A stretch of DNA of 64,000 nt from Chitinophaga sp. sic0106 (GCF_019219075.1 NZ_JAHUWJ010000001.1:310001-374000); one strand, 5' to 3'. Numbered from the stretch's first letter, positions 16,062 to 25,850 are shown. Notes: generated by a model not told the origin, from the letters alone. Made by a program: numbers and translations.

Positions 16062-18194
16062 ATGCAGGATTCATTAAACATCGCGCTGGTAGGAAACCCG
16101 AATAGTGGAAAAAGCTCCCTTTTTAATGCGCTTACAGGCCTGAACCAGAAAGTAGGCAACTTTCCGGGCGTGACGGTCGACAAAAAGACGGGTGTGGCAA
16201 CCATTGCATCCGGACTTACGGCCAATGTGATTGACCTGCCAGGTACCTATTCCCTGTATCCCAAGAGTGCCGATGAATATGTTACCTACGATGTTCTGAT
16301 CAACGTAAACGCTTCCGAAGCGCCGGATATGGTCATCATTGTAGCAGATGCCTCCAACCTGAAACGCAACCTGCTCTTCTGCTCCCAGATCATAGACCTG
16401 AAAATGCCGGTGATCATTGCCCTCACCATGATGGATATAGCCCGCAAGAAAGGCGTGGAAATCGATCTGGATGGCCTGGAAAGAGAACTGGGTGTGCCGG
16501 TGGTGGCCATCAACCCAAGAAAAAATAAAGGTCTCACCGACCTTAAAAAAATCATAGAGCAAACCGCAAAAGGAAACTATGCTGCACCTGCCCGTGATTT
16601 TATCAACAATACTGCGCTGGCAAAAGAAACCATCGAGGCGGTAAAAAAATTTACCCTTTGCAGAAGTGACTATGCCGCCCTGCACGTAGCTGTTAACAGC
16701 GATGAACTCAGCTTCCTCAACGGCGGACAAAAGCAGGCGATCAAAACAGCTGTACAGCAGCACCAGTTTAATAAAACCAAGGTACAGGCAGAAGAAATCA
16801 TGCAGCGATACGCCCGTATCAAGCAAATCATGAAAGCTACCGTGGTGGAAGCCGATCCTTTACAGAAACAACTGCGTTCTGAAAAAATCGACGACCTGCT
16901 GCTGCACCGCTTCTGGGGGTATGTGATCCTGCTGGTAGTGATGTTCCTGTTGTTCCAGAGCATCTTCTGGCTGGCAAGCTATCCACAGGACTGGATTGAA
17001 TCCATTTTCGGCAACCTGGGCGGATGGCTATCATCTGCCTTACCGGAAAATAAAGTGACAGACCTGCTCATCAATGGCATCCTGGCCGGTATTGGCGGCT
17101 TTGCTGTATTCGTACCACAAATTGCCATACTCTTCGGGTTAATCACCATCCTGGAAGATACCGGCTATATGGCCCGCATCAGCTTCCTGACGGACCGCCT
17201 CATGCGCCAGGTAGGCCTTAACGGTAAATCAGTAATGCCGCTGATCAGTGGGGTAGCCTGTGCCGTACCTGCCATCATGGCCACCAGAACCATCGAAAAC
17301 AAGAAAGAACGCCTTATCACCATCCTGGTAACGCCGCTCATGAGCTGCTCCGCCAGGCTGCCAATTTATACCATGATGATCGCCCTGGTAATACCGGATA
17401 AGCGATTCCTCGGCATCCTCAGCCTGCAGGGGCTGGCCATGATGGGCCTGTATCTCCTCGGTTTCTTTATGGCCATCTTTATTGCCGCGTTGATGAAACT
17501 GTTTGTGCGCATCCGGGAAAAAAGCTACTTCATCATGGAGCTGCCGGTGTACAGAGCGCCAAGATGGAAAAACGTGGGCATCACCATGCTGGAGAAATCC
17601 AAGATCTTTGTGACCGATGCCGGTAAAATCATCGTGGTGATTTCCGTGATCCTCTGGTTCCTGGCTTCTTACGGACCAGCTAAACGCATGGACCCCCTGC
17701 ATCAGAAATATGAATCCCAACTGGCTGCTGTACCTGCCGATTCACCGGCGGCCGACAGCCTCAATCACTTATACTCTTCCGAAAAACTGGCTAACTCCTA
17801 TGCCGGTATTCTCGGTCACGCTATCGAACCGGCTATCGCGCCACTGGGCTTTGACTGGAAAATGGGTATCTCCCTGATTACCTCCTTCGCCGCCAGAGAA
17901 GTGTTTGTGGGCACCATGGCTACGCTTTACAGCGTAGGAGAAAATGAGGATGATAACAATGCCACCCTCCGGGAGAAAATGGCATCTGCCAAAAGACCAG
18001 ACGGCACCCCGGTATACACCCTGGCTACAGGCCTATCACTCATGATATTCTATGCCTTCGCCATGCAATGTATGAGTACCCTGGCCATCGTGAAAAGAGA
18101 AACAAAGTCATGGAAGATACCGGTGTTCCAGTTTACCTACATGACCGCACTGGCCTATATTTGCAGTTTCATCGTTTATCAGATTTTTAAATAA
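16062..18194 (+). CDS. feoB: ferrous iron transport protein B
   Basis: Inner-membrane Fe(II) permease with an N-terminal G domain. G1 GNPNSGKS is at residues 11-18, G3 DLPGTYSL near 54, and the G4 position reads TMMD (near 126) instead of the usual NxxD, a Thr-for-Asn change in the guanine-recognition motif. The C-terminal membrane part holds two Gate-type repeats, with conserved GVACAVPAIMATRTI and MSCSARLPIYT. At 710 residues it is full length. No feoA or feoC is adjacent, and FeoA is not fused. The next gene (M28 peptidase) follows after 43 bases but looks unrelated. Confidence 0.96.
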   Translation: MQDSLNIALVGNPNSGKSSLFNALTGLNQKVGNFPGVTVDKKTGVATIASGLTANVIDLPGTYSLYPKSADEYVTYDVLINVNASEAPDMVIIVADASNLKRNLLFCSQIIDLKMPVIIALTMMDIARKKGVEIDLDGLERELGVPVVAINPRKNKGLTDLKKIIEQTAKGNYAAPARDFINNTALAKETIEAVKKFTLCRSDYAALHVAVNSDELSFLNGGQKQAIKTAVQQHQFNKTKVQAEEIMQRYARIKQIMKATVVEADPLQKQLRSEKIDDLLLHRFWGYVILLVVMFLLFQSIFWLASYPQDWIESIFGNLGGWLSSALPENKVTDLLINGILAGIGGFAVFVPQIAILFGLITILEDTGYMARISFLTDRLMRQVGLNGKSVMPLISGVACAVPAIMATRTIENKKERLITILVTPLMSCSARLPIYTMMIALVIPDKRFLGILSLQGLAMMGLYLLGFFMAIFIAALMKLFVRIREKSYFIMELPVYRAPRWKNVGITMLEKSKIFVTDAGKIIVVISVILWFLASYGPAKRMDPLHQKYESQLAAVPADSPAADSLNHLYSSEKLANSYAGILGHAIEPAIAPLGFDWKMGISLITSFAAREVFVGTMATLYSVGENEDDNNATLREKMASAKRPDGTPVYTLATGLSLMIFYAFAMQCMSTLAIVKRETKSWKIPVFQFTYMTALAYICSFIVYQIFK

Positions 18195-18237
18195 GGCTGC
18201 CCGATAATTAGGTACATTGCAGTAAATGTTATGTACT

Positions 18238-19122
18238 ATGAAATGGCTCCTTTTCTGCACCGGCATCCTGTTTTCAATGCAGGTGGCGGGGCAGACAGAT
18301 TCTGTACAACTGATGAAAGACATCAGTACCCTCGCCGACGATAAATATGAAGGCCGTAAAACCGGTACTGCCGGCAACCGCCAGGCGCAGTTTTACCTGC
18401 TCAAACGATTTGGCGAAGCTGGGCTGCAACCCTATCACAATACTTTCGAATATCCTTTCTATTTCAAACGTGGCGAAACCAATATCATGGGCACTAACCT
18501 GTACGGCTATATTCCGGGCAGCGATAGTACAGTGATCGTGATTTCTGCGCACTATGATCACGTAGGCATTGGCAGGCCTAATCAGCAGCAGGATAGTATT
18601 TATAACGGGGCAGATGATAATGCCTCCGGCATAGGTGGTTTATTAGCCATCGCCAGTTACTTCAAACAACACCCGCCCAGGCATACCCTGATATTCCTGG
18701 CTGCCGATGGAGAAGAAATGGGGCTGCAGGGCGCCAAAGCCTTTGTGGCACGGCCTCCGGTGCCATTGCAGGATATAGTGCTGAATATCAACATGGACAT
18801 GATTGCCCACAACGACAAAAATGAACTCTATGCCTGCGGCCCAACGGTGCACCCGGAATTGAAGCCGGCGGTTGAAAAAGTAGCAGCGCGCAGCAATATT
18901 AAATTGCTGATCGGGCATGATACGCCAGGTACCGGCGCCGATAACTGGATCAATCAGAGCGATCAGGGAGCTTTTAACCAGGTGAAGATTCCGTTTATTT
19001 ATTTTGGGGTGGAGGATCATGAAGATTATCATAAACCCTCCGATGAGTATAAAACAATTAATAATTCCTTCTATTTCAATGCAGTAAATACTATTCTGGC
19101 TGTAATCAGGGAACTTGACTAA
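18238..19122 (+). CDS. M28 family metallopeptidase, exported
   Basis: A zinc aminopeptidase-like enzyme of family M28, secreted or periplasmic. Signal peptide residues 1-18 (MKWLLFCTGILFSMQVAG). The dizinc ligands are all visible: His in ISAHYDHVG near 104, Asp in NGADDNASG near 126, Glu pair in ADGEEMG near 160, Asp in NINMDMIAH near 187, and His in EDHEDYHKPSDE near 260. The ATG at 18238 gives a cleaner signal peptide than the upstream ATG at 18226. Full length for the short M28 type. It ends in a strong bidirectional terminator. Confidence 0.93.
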   Translation: MKWLLFCTGILFSMQVAGQTDSVQLMKDISTLADDKYEGRKTGTAGNRQAQFYLLKRFGEAGLQPYHNTFEYPFYFKRGETNIMGTNLYGYIPGSDSTVIVISAHYDHVGIGRPNQQQDSIYNGADDNASGIGGLLAIASYFKQHPPRHTLIFLAADGEEMGLQGAKAFVARPPVPLQDIVLNINMDMIAHNDKNELYACGPTVHPELKPAVEKVAARSNIKLLIGHDTPGTGADNWINQSDQGAFNQVKIPFIYFGVEDHEDYHKPSDEYKTINNSFYFNAVNTILAVIRELD

Positions 19123-19127
19123 AAAAG

Positions 19128-19172
19128 TTTAGGGAGAGATATAGCACTGGCTGCGCTATATCTCTCCCTAAA
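19128..19172. terminator. bidirectional terminator
   Basis: An 18-bp perfect stem (arms 19128-19145 and 19155-19172; core AGGGAGAGATATAGC) with a 9-base loop, flanked by A-runs on the left and AATATTAAA on the right. It separates the convergent M28 and S41 peptidase genes and could serve both. Confidence 0.88.
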
Positions 19173-19192
19173 ATATTAAAAGTCCCCGGCTT

Positions 19193-20638
19193 CTATTTCA
19201 CTTTTGGAAATATCATGCCTTTAAACTGATTCGCCTTATTATAAAACCTTGAAATCCTTCCCAGTCTGTTGGACTCAGGAGCGGCCATTCTGCCCAGTGC
19301 ACTTGCAGGTACGCCCATATCAGTGAGTGCAGCTCTCAGCATCGGGTCCTGGAAACTTCCCCAGTCATAGGCGTAGTCATCGCCTGCCTGCACGTTTGGT
19401 GTAAAGCCATCAAAGTAATCACCCTCGTTTTTGGAATTTAAAGACTGCATGTTAATACTGTACATATCGATAGCCCCGATGGTAACCGCGATGAATCCTA
19501 CCGGCTTACCGTAAGAGGTACTACCAACCATATGTGGATTCATGGATGGTTTCAGCACGTTAAACAGCAGTTCGCTGGATGAAGCGGTATTGCCAGTCAT
19601 GATAAAGCTCAGGTTAGTGAGCGTGAGGCCTCCCGTTGCGCCGAAATTGGTTTTAGCGTAGGTGGTGGCTTCTGAATAAAAGATTTCAGACCAGAGCTCA
19701 TCCGGATAGTCCGGAACCGCTTTCATGGTTTTAAAGAACCAATTAAAGTTTTTATTGGTGACCCTGGAATTGAAAACAGTGGAATACATCAGCTGGTTAG
19801 CAACGGAGGCCGGAGCGAGTTTGCCTGCCAGATATTCTGCGGTGGAAACGTAGCCGCCGCCATTGTAGCGGAGGTCAATTACTACCTTGGTTACACCGGC
19901 TGTTTTGAAATCGTTGAAGATGGTTTCAAATTGGGATTTAACCACGTCCAATGCCACGAAGGAGTTGAATACGATATAACCGATTTTGCTTCCTCCCAGG
20001 TCATACACTTTACTGAAGAGGATAGGGTTTAAGTTGTATTGCGCTGACGTGATAGTGCTGGTGATTGTGGTGCCATCCGGTTTAGTGAATACAAAATTAG
20101 CGGATGCTGCGCTGAAGGCTTTGTTGAGCACATCTTCCGTGGCCTGGTTGCCGTAGGTGAAGGAAGTGGTGCCATTTACGGCCGACATCTTCCAGCCTCT
20201 TTTAATACCGGCTTTATCCGCAGGGGAGCCTGGGTATACATACACCACGCGTAGCTCTGAGGTGGTTTGCCAGCCTATCTGGAAGCCGAGGTCGCCGGCA
20301 TGGCCCTGCAGTACGTCTGCGGTGGTACCATCGTCGAGGAAGCTGTATTTATCCAGGTTGCCACCATTGCTTTTCTTTTTGAAGCCAATGAGGGAGTCGA
20401 ACATGGTATACGGGCTGCTGTAGCTGTTCGGCTTAAAAGTAGCCGAGTCAGGAACAGCATCTGTCCACAAATAAATGTCTTTAAAAATATTATATATACT
20501 ATCGTTTGTAGATATAGCAGTTGAATCCCGGCCAGTGTTGGGGTTTCTGGCCATATCCTTACTACAGGCGGCCAGCAGGAGGCTAATCATGGTAACGCCG
20601 GTCAGCAGGCGCCACAAAAGATTTGGTTGCATATGCAA
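19193..20638 (-). CDS. S41 family peptidase, lipoprotein (CTP-like)
   Basis: C-terminal-processing-type serine protease anchored as a lipoprotein. The lipobox is LLAACSKD at about residues 21-28. A PDZ domain (about 120-205; GSPADKAGIKRGW) precedes the S41 catalytic domain, with VIDLRYNGGGYVSTAEYLAG near 255-275, the likely nucleophile Ser in TGNTASSSELL near 350, and the Lys in STSYGKPVGF near 375. At 481 residues this matches the Bacteroidota S41 lipoprotein group. The DUF922-like gene lies 72 bases upstream on the same strand. Substrate unknown. Confidence 0.92.
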   Translation of the reverse strand: MHMQPNLLWRLLTGVTMISLLLAACSKDMARNPNTGRDSTAISTNDSIYNIFKDIYLWTDAVPDSATFKPNSYSSPYTMFDSLIGFKKKSNGGNLDKYSFLDDGTTADVLQGHAGDLGFQIGWQTTSELRVVYVYPGSPADKAGIKRGWKMSAVNGTTSFTYGNQATEDVLNKAFSAASANFVFTKPDGTTITSTITSAQYNLNPILFSKVYDLGGSKIGYIVFNSFVALDVVKSQFETIFNDFKTAGVTKVVIDLRYNGGGYVSTAEYLAGKLAPASVANQLMYSTVFNSRVTNKNFNWFFKTMKAVPDYPDELWSEIFYSEATTYAKTNFGATGGLTLTNLSFIMTGNTASSSELLFNVLKPSMNPHMVGSTSYGKPVGFIAVTIGAIDMYSINMQSLNSKNEGDYFDGFTPNVQAGDDYAYDWGSFQDPMLRAALTDMGVPASALGRMAAPESNRLGRISRFYNKANQFKGMIFPKVK

Positions 20639-20710
20639 AGTTTAAAGCATGTGAAAGGTGTATTCCGTATAGATAACGCTAAAGCTTAAACGATAATTAT
20701 GTGTCAAAGT

Positions 20711-21376
20711 TTAACGCGGTCCTGACGGGAATGTATTGATATCGTTACCTAATTCTTCCGGGAGGTTACCGTTGTTTTTCAGTGCGATGGTCACCTTATC
20801 GTGCCAGGAGGCCTGTGCTGCTGCGTTCATGCCACTGTGGGTATCGCGGTCAAAGGCATACTGTAGCCGGTTCATTTCCCTAAAAGCTTCAAGGTATTGA
20901 AATTGTATAACACTATCATAGTCATCCCGGTTCAGCGCTGTTTGTTTTAGCCGCTGCTTAAATCTTTCTACTACCAACCGGGTGATATCGAAATGGATTT
21001 GTTCATGCGCCAGTCCGTAAGTGGTGTTATTTCCGGGTTTTACCCAGCTGGCACTTTTTATAAAAAATACTTGTAATAACAGGGAGATGTGAAGGGTATC
21101 CTTATATACACGGCTGCTGCCTTCGTAGGAAAAGCTGGTGTAGGAAACGGCTGCACTGGGTCCGGAAGACGGTGGGGTACCGGCAAAATCGCTCCAGGAA
21201 AGTTTCCGGTATGACGCATAGTAAATAGTGTCGGAATCGGTGGAGGAAGGCTGCTCCTGAAAGTGGAAATCCAGGGATACAACGGTATGGCCGGCGGCTG
21301 TCGGCTGATTGCTATGAATCCCTTTAGCAGTGGGGAGAAGCAGCAAAAAAAACAATATGGCAGGAACAGAAACCAT
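20711..21376 (-). CDS. exported DUF922-like protein with HEXXH motif
   Basis: A 221-residue exported protein with an N-terminal signal (MVSVPAILFFLLLLPTAKG). The central block YGLAHEQIHFDITRLVVERF near residue 120 contains HEQIH, an HEXXH zinc-peptidase motif. An upstream segment, YRKLSWSDFAGTPP, is the usual start of DUF922-type domains. Conserved Trp and Tyr residues around YASYRKLSW also fit. Peptidase activity is plausible but unproven for this family. It precedes the S41 peptidase gene on the same strand, and the M28 gene lies nearby in the opposite direction. Confidence 0.75.
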   Translation of the reverse strand: MVSVPAILFFLLLLPTAKGIHSNQPTAAGHTVVSLDFHFQEQPSSTDSDTIYYASYRKLSWSDFAGTPPSSGPSAAVSYTSFSYEGSSRVYKDTLHISLLLQVFFIKSASWVKPGNNTTYGLAHEQIHFDITRLVVERFKQRLKQTALNRDDYDSVIQFQYLEAFREMNRLQYAFDRDTHSGMNAAAQASWHDKVTIALKNNGNLPEELGNDINTFPSGPR

Positions 21377-21474
21377 CGGTATTACCGCCCTCTAAAATTA
21401 GCGCTTTTAACAATCCCTTTCCGCTGAAAACGGGCTTTTTTCCGTAATTTACGAATCAACCAAAACAATCGCAC

Positions 21475-22473
21475 ATGTACGGCGGAGGATACATTTTTGA
21501 AGAGCCCAATAACCGACAGGTGAGGGAGGAAAAGGTCCATGATGAGCCGGAGAAACTGGCCGCATTTGAAGATCGTATAGCCAGGGGAGAGAAGATAGAA
21601 CCCGGCGACTGGATGCCGGCAGAGTACAGGCGGCAGCTTATCCGTTTAATTGAACAACATGCTCATTCTGAGATCATTGGCGCTTTACCTGAAGGCACCT
21701 GGATTACCCGTGCCCCGGGATTTAAGCGCAAGCTGGCATTAATAGCCAAGGTACAGGATGAGATCGGCCATGGACAGCTGTTATACAATGCAGCAGAAAC
21801 CCTGGGAAAAACCCGGGAAGCCATGATCAACGACTTGCTGAGCGGGAAGTCCAAATACTCCAACGTATTCAATTACCCGGCTAAAACCTGGGCGGATGTT
21901 ACCGTAATCGGTTTTCTCATTGATGCGGCTGCTATTGTAAACCAGGTGGCTAATTCCAAAGGGTCGTACGGCCCGTATTGCCGTGCACTGGAGAGGATCT
22001 GCTACGAAGAAAGTTTCCACCTTAAACAGGGCCACGATGCTTTTATTGAGTTGGCCACCGGTACACCGGCACAGCGGGAAATGCTGCAGGATGCGCTCAA
22101 CCGTTGGTGGAAGCCTATCATGCACTTTTTCGGCCCTCCGGATAAAACCAGTCAGCACAGTGAGAAGCTGATGCAATGGAAGGTAAAAATGGCCAGCAAC
22201 GATGATATGCGTAACCAGTTCCTGGATATGTATGTCCCTAAGATATGGGAGTTGGGGCTTACCCTGCCTGATCCGCTGTTGCGCAAAAATGCAGAAACAG
22301 GCCGCTGGGAATATTCCGATCCGGACTGGGACGAATTTTTCAGGGTGATCAACGGTGGCGGCCCCTGCAACGAGGAACGCCTCCAGGTAAGGAAGTGGGC
22401 AGAAGAGCATGGCCGATGGGTACGTAAAGCGCTGATGAAGCCAACGGAAAAACATACCCTGCCTGTAGCCTGA
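21475..22473 (+). CDS. paaA: 1,2-phenylacetyl-CoA epoxidase subunit A
   Basis: Catalytic diiron subunit of the ring 1,2-phenylacetyl-CoA epoxidase, which opens the aerobic phenylacetate pathway using O2. Ferritin-like helical fold; ligand motifs include [20 protein letters not shown] near residue 90 (E and H) and [15 protein letters not shown] near residue 185 (E and H). At 332 residues it is standard. First gene of paaABCD, followed by paaB after 33 bases. The start at 21475 ([11 protein letters not shown]) matches the family N-terminus. Divergent from the DUF922-like gene. No regulator (PaaX or PaaR) is nearby. Confidence 0.97.
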   Translation: MYGGGYIFEEPNNRQVREEKVHDEPEKLAAFEDRIARGEKIEPGDWMPAEYRRQLIRLIEQHAHSEIIGALPEGTWITRAPGFKRKLALIAKVQDEIGHGQLLYNAAETLGKTREAMINDLLSGKSKYSNVFNYPAKTWADVTVIGFLIDAAAIVNQVANSKGSYGPYCRALERICYEESFHLKQGHDAFIELATGTPAQREMLQDALNRWWKPIMHFFGPPDKTSQHSEKLMQWKVKMASNDDMRNQFLDMYVPKIWELGLTLPDPLLRKNAETGRWEYSDPDWDEFFRVINGGGPCNEERLQVRKWAEEHGRWVRKALMKPTEKHTLPVA

Positions 22474-22506
22474 TTATTTTAAGCTCCAAATTTTAGCAAA
22501 CCAATC

Positions 22507-22887
22507 ATGTCTTTAGATCCACGTGTAAACAGATTAAAACTCGGCGACCCCGGCGCCGTAATAAAAGTAGAAGAAGGGGAGAACTGGAACGTATACGAAG
22601 TATTTCACCAGGAAAAAAGAGGTGCGCACCATGAACATGTAGGCTGCGTGCACGCCCCCGATCCACAGCTGGCACTCATCTTTGCCAAAGAACAATTTGC
22701 CCGCAGGAAAAAATGTGTAAATCTCTGGGTGGTAAAAAGTGCCGATATCCTGGCCTTTGATGTGGAAGATGAGGATATGTTTGCCAACAACCTGGAAAAA
22801 ACATATCGTGATGCCAGCGGCTTTAAGGTGATGGAAAAGATCAACAAATTTAAACAATCATCCAAAGGAACTACTGATGTTAAATAA
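22507..22887 (+). CDS. paaB: 1,2-phenylacetyl-CoA epoxidase subunit B
   Basis: Small structural subunit of the PaaABC(E) complex. The family core is visible: NWNVYEVFHQEKRGAHHEHVGCVHAPDP at residues 19-46 and an ARRKKCVNLWVVKS segment near 70. At 126 residues it is longer than the E. coli protein (about 95) by extensions at both ends, as in other Bacteroidota. It overlaps paaC by 11 bases, suggesting translational coupling. Confidence 0.94.
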   Translation: MSLDPRVNRLKLGDPGAVIKVEEGENWNVYEVFHQEKRGAHHEHVGCVHAPDPQLALIFAKEQFARRKKCVNLWVVKSADILAFDVEDEDMFANNLEKTYRDASGFKVMEKINKFKQSSKGTTDVK

Positions 22888-23638
22888 CGCAATAACAGAC
22901 CTGCTCACAAAAATGGCCGATGATGAACTGATAATGGGGCATCGGAATTCGGAATGGACCGGACTGGGGCCTGTTATGGAAGAAGATATTGCCTTTTCGT
23001 CCATGGCGCAGGATAAGATCGGTCATTCATGGGCATTGTACCGGATTATAGAAGAAAATCTGGGTGGCAGCCAGGCAGATATTTTTGCTTTTTGTCGCCC
23101 GGAAAATGAATACAAATGCTGCCACCTGGTGGAATATCCTAATGCAGGGTATGACTTCAGCCTGATGCGGCATTTCCTTTTTGATCAGGCGGAGGCAGTG
23201 CGGTATGAAAGCATGCTGGAAAGCAGTTTTGAGCCACTGCAACAATTGAGCAGAAAAGTTAAAGGAGAATTGAAATACCATACCCTCCATGCAAATGCCT
23301 GGGTGATGCAGCTCAGCAAAGCTGGTGAAGAAAGCTATGACCGCATGCAAACCGCATTGAATGAAATCATTGCGCTGGCAGCCGGCATCTTTGAACCCGG
23401 TAAGGCAAATGAACAGGTGTTGATAGACGCGAAGGTATATCCCGGAGAAAAGGAATTATATAGCCGCTGGCTCGACAGGATTTATCCCGTGCTGGTAAAA
23501 GCATCGTTGAACCTGCCGCCGCTGGAATCGATTACGCCTGCCTATGGCGGCCGTACCGGACAGCATACACCTTACCTGGCGCCATTATTAAAAGAGATGG
23601 GAGAGGTGTTTAACCTGGATACCGCAGCTAACTGGTAA
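22877..23638 (+). CDS. paaC: 1,2-phenylacetyl-CoA epoxidase subunit C
   Basis: Ferritin-like partner of PaaA, structural rather than catalytic. Recognisable motifs are ADDELIMGHRNSEWTGLGP at about residues 14-32, EEDIAFSSMAQDKIGHS near 36-52, and KGELKYHTLHANAWV near 130. Its 253 residues match the family. It overlaps paaB by 11 bases and is followed by paaD after 3 bases, so the four paa genes form one tight operon. Confidence 0.95.
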   Translation: MLNNAITDLLTKMADDELIMGHRNSEWTGLGPVMEEDIAFSSMAQDKIGHSWALYRIIEENLGGSQADIFAFCRPENEYKCCHLVEYPNAGYDFSLMRHFLFDQAEAVRYESMLESSFEPLQQLSRKVKGELKYHTLHANAWVMQLSKAGEESYDRMQTALNEIIALAAGIFEPGKANEQVLIDAKVYPGEKELYSRWLDRIYPVLVKASLNLPPLESITPAYGGRTGQHTPYLAPLLKEMGEVFNLDTAANW

Positions 23639-23641
23639 TTT

Positions 23642-24133
23642 ATGACAATGGAAATTACCATAGAAAATATTTATAATTCCCTGCAACAGGTGATGGACCC
23701 GGAAATACCCGTATTAAGCGTGGTAGAATTGGGCATGATCACCGATGTAGTGCTACAGGATAACGGGGCGGAGGTGCATATGATTCCAACATTTGCAGCC
23801 TGCCCCGCTGTTTCTTATATACAGCGGAACATCCGGCAGCAGCTGGAAAAGGATTTACATATATCCGTTACCGTTATAGTGGATAAACACATCACCTGGA
23901 ACAGCAACCGGATTACTGAAGAAGCAAAAATAAAGCTGGAGCAATTCGGAATTGCAGCCCCAAAGCGGCTGGCAGAAGAGGTGAGTGAGGACTTATTTGT
24001 AGAGGTACCCTGCCCGCACTGTGGCAGCACCGAAACTTATCTGCGGGCCCCTTTTGGTTCCACGCTTTGCCGGGCTATACATTTTTGTAAATCGTGCGGA
24101 CAGATATTTGAGCAGTTTAAGCCACTGGAATAA
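23642..24133 (+). CDS. paaD: PaaD, maturation factor of the phenylacetyl-CoA epoxidase
   Basis: MIP18/DUF59-type protein needed for assembly of the epoxidase, probably in metal-centre maturation. The N-terminal DUF59 domain (about residues 5-90) includes MDPEIPVLSVVELGMITDV and TFAACPAVSYIQRNI; the C-terminus carries a zinc-ribbon-like set of Cys in CPHCGS near 122 and CRAIHFCKSCGQIF near 143. At 163 residues it is full length. Normally paaE follows paaD; here it does not, and nadD comes 71 bases later. Confidence 0.94.
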   Translation: MTMEITIENIYNSLQQVMDPEIPVLSVVELGMITDVVLQDNGAEVHMIPTFAACPAVSYIQRNIRQQLEKDLHISVTVIVDKHITWNSNRITEEAKIKLEQFGIAAPKRLAEEVSEDLFVEVPCPHCGSTETYLRAPFGSTLCRAIHFCKSCGQIFEQFKPLE

Positions 24134-24204
24134 GCAGGATTACCGGAAATGCCTATTTTTACACGCATTAGTTGATATGCCATTGGCAAATTTATAGATG
24201 AAAC

Positions 24205-24774
24205 ATGAAGATAGGCTTGTATTTTGGGTCTTTTAATCCTATACACACGGGGCATTTGATCATTGCCAATTATGTTGCGTACAATACTGATCTGGACAAA
24301 GTGTGGCTGGTGGTTTCTCCTCAAAACCCACTGAAACCTTCCTCCACCCTTCTTAATGAGCACGACAGATTTCACCTGGTGGAACTGGCCATTAAAGATG
24401 AATCCAGGCTCAGAGCAAGCAATATAGAATTTTCCCTGCCTCGTCCTTCGTTTACTGTAGACACCCTGGCATACCTGGGGGAGAAATTTCCTACCCAGGA
24501 GTTTTGCATCATTATGGGGAGCGACAGCTTCCAGAATCTTCCCCGCTGGAAAAATTACCAGCATATTGTAAGGAACTATCCTATCTATGTATACCGTCGT
24601 CCGGGGCACGAAATCACAGAAACCCATGGCGCCCGCCTGGAAGTACTGGATGCCCCTATGCTGGATATATCAGCAACGGATATACGAAAATGGATAAAGG
24701 AAGGAAAGTCCGTACGGTTTATGGTGCCGGACAATGTGATCACCTACATCGCTGAAAATAATTATTACAAGTAA
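24205..24774 (+). CDS. nadD: nicotinate-nucleotide adenylyltransferase
   Basis: Essential NAD biosynthesis enzyme joining nicotinate mononucleotide and ATP. GSFNPIHTGHL at residues 8-18 contains the nucleotidyltransferase HxGH motif; the second signature ISATDIRKWIKEGKSVRF lies near 152-169. At 189 residues it is normal for NadD. It follows paaD after 71 bases on the same strand and ends 2 bases before the convergent AI-2E transporter gene. A cytoplasmic housekeeping gene, probably with its own promoter, though I see no exact match. Confidence 0.96.
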   Translation: MKIGLYFGSFNPIHTGHLIIANYVAYNTDLDKVWLVVSPQNPLKPSSTLLNEHDRFHLVELAIKDESRLRASNIEFSLPRPSFTVDTLAYLGEKFPTQEFCIIMGSDSFQNLPRWKNYQHIVRNYPIYVYRRPGHEITETHGARLEVLDAPMLDISATDIRKWIKEGKSVRFMVPDNVITYIAENNYYK

Positions 24775-24776
24775 GC

Positions 24777-25850
24777 TTATTTATCTGTTTTATTCCGAAC
24801 TGTTACTTTTTTAGGTCCGCTGCCGGCAGGGGCGGATCTTTTCTTGATGAGGTACTCGTTGGAATAGATCTGCAGCAGCAGGATAAACATGGAGATTAGC
24901 AATGGTCCGAAAATCAGACCTATGAACCCAAATAGGTTTACGCCTATCAGTACCCCAAAAATGGTGATAAGCGGGTGTACGTTAGCAATTCGTTTGGCTA
25001 GCAGAAATCTGGAAACATTATCAGATGTCCCCACTATGGCAAACCCATAGATGAGCACTGCCAGGCCCTGGAAAGTATTACCGGCGGCCAGCAGGTATAC
25101 CCCAAGTGGTACATATACGGCAGCAGCACCGATTACCGGCAGCATTGCAGTAAAGCAGGTAACTACAAACCAGAAGAAAGGCTGCGGTACGCCAAAAATC
25201 AGATAGCCTGCTAACGATACCACTCCCTGAATAATAGCAATCAAAGGAATACCAACAGCATTGGAAATTACCAACTTGTTGAATTCCCTACCCAACAGCT
25301 CCACATTTTCGTCCTTTAACGGGATATATTCATAGATCGCCAGCTCCATACTACGGAGGTTTACTAACATGAAATAGAGGATAAAATATAAGATGGCGAT
25401 GGCGGTCAGTGTATTAAACGTGGCACCCAGGAACCCTGGTAAAAATGAGGTGGCTGTTTCTGAAAACTTTTGAAGCCTTGCATCTGTAATGATGGTGAAG
25501 CCAATTTCCTGAGAAAGCTTGTTGTTCAATGCCTTAGCCTGGGTAATTAATTCAGTAGAGTTGTTGACGGCATAGGCAATTTTTGCGCTGAGCATATTGA
25601 CCAGGGCACCAACCGGCAGCAGGATAATTAGAAAGGTGAGCAGCATCAGCAGTGTTGCGGCAAGGCTTTTCTTCCATTTGCGCACTTCTGTGAGCCGGAT
25701 CATCCATTTGCGGCATAACACATAAAACGTTACAGCACCGAGGAAGCCCGGGAAATAAATAAATAGCTTTGTAAACAGGAGTATTGCCAGGAAAAGGATA
25801 AGAAATATAAAGCCTATTTGTTTCAGGCGTCCATTGTCGATATTGCTCAT
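24777..25850 (-). CDS. AI-2E family transporter (PerM/YdiK-like)
   Basis: A 357-residue inner-membrane protein with about eight helices: two or three N-terminal (residues 10-85), a mid-protein amphipathic region (about 85-145), and a C-terminal bundle. Family signatures are VVSLAGYLIFGVPQPFFWFVVTCF near 205-230 and the C-terminal HPLITIFGVLIGVNLFGFIGLI near 293-315. Despite the family name, transport of autoinducer-2 is shown for only a few members; others are Na+/H+ antiporters or unknown. Convergent with nadD; the 174 bases before its start are free of clear promoter elements. Confidence 0.9.
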   Translation of the reverse strand: MSNIDNGRLKQIGFIFLILFLAILLFTKLFIYFPGFLGAVTFYVLCRKWMIRLTEVRKWKKSLAATLLMLLTFLIILLPVGALVNMLSAKIAYAVNNSTELITQAKALNNKLSQEIGFTIITDARLQKFSETATSFLPGFLGATFNTLTAIAILYFILYFMLVNLRSMELAIYEYIPLKDENVELLGREFNKLVISNAVGIPLIAIIQGVVSLAGYLIFGVPQPFFWFVVTCFTAMLPVIGAAAVYVPLGVYLLAAGNTFQGLAVLIYGFAIVGTSDNVSRFLLAKRIANVHPLITIFGVLIGVNLFGFIGLIFGPLLISMFILLLQIYSNEYLIKKRSAPAGSGPKKVTVRNKTDK

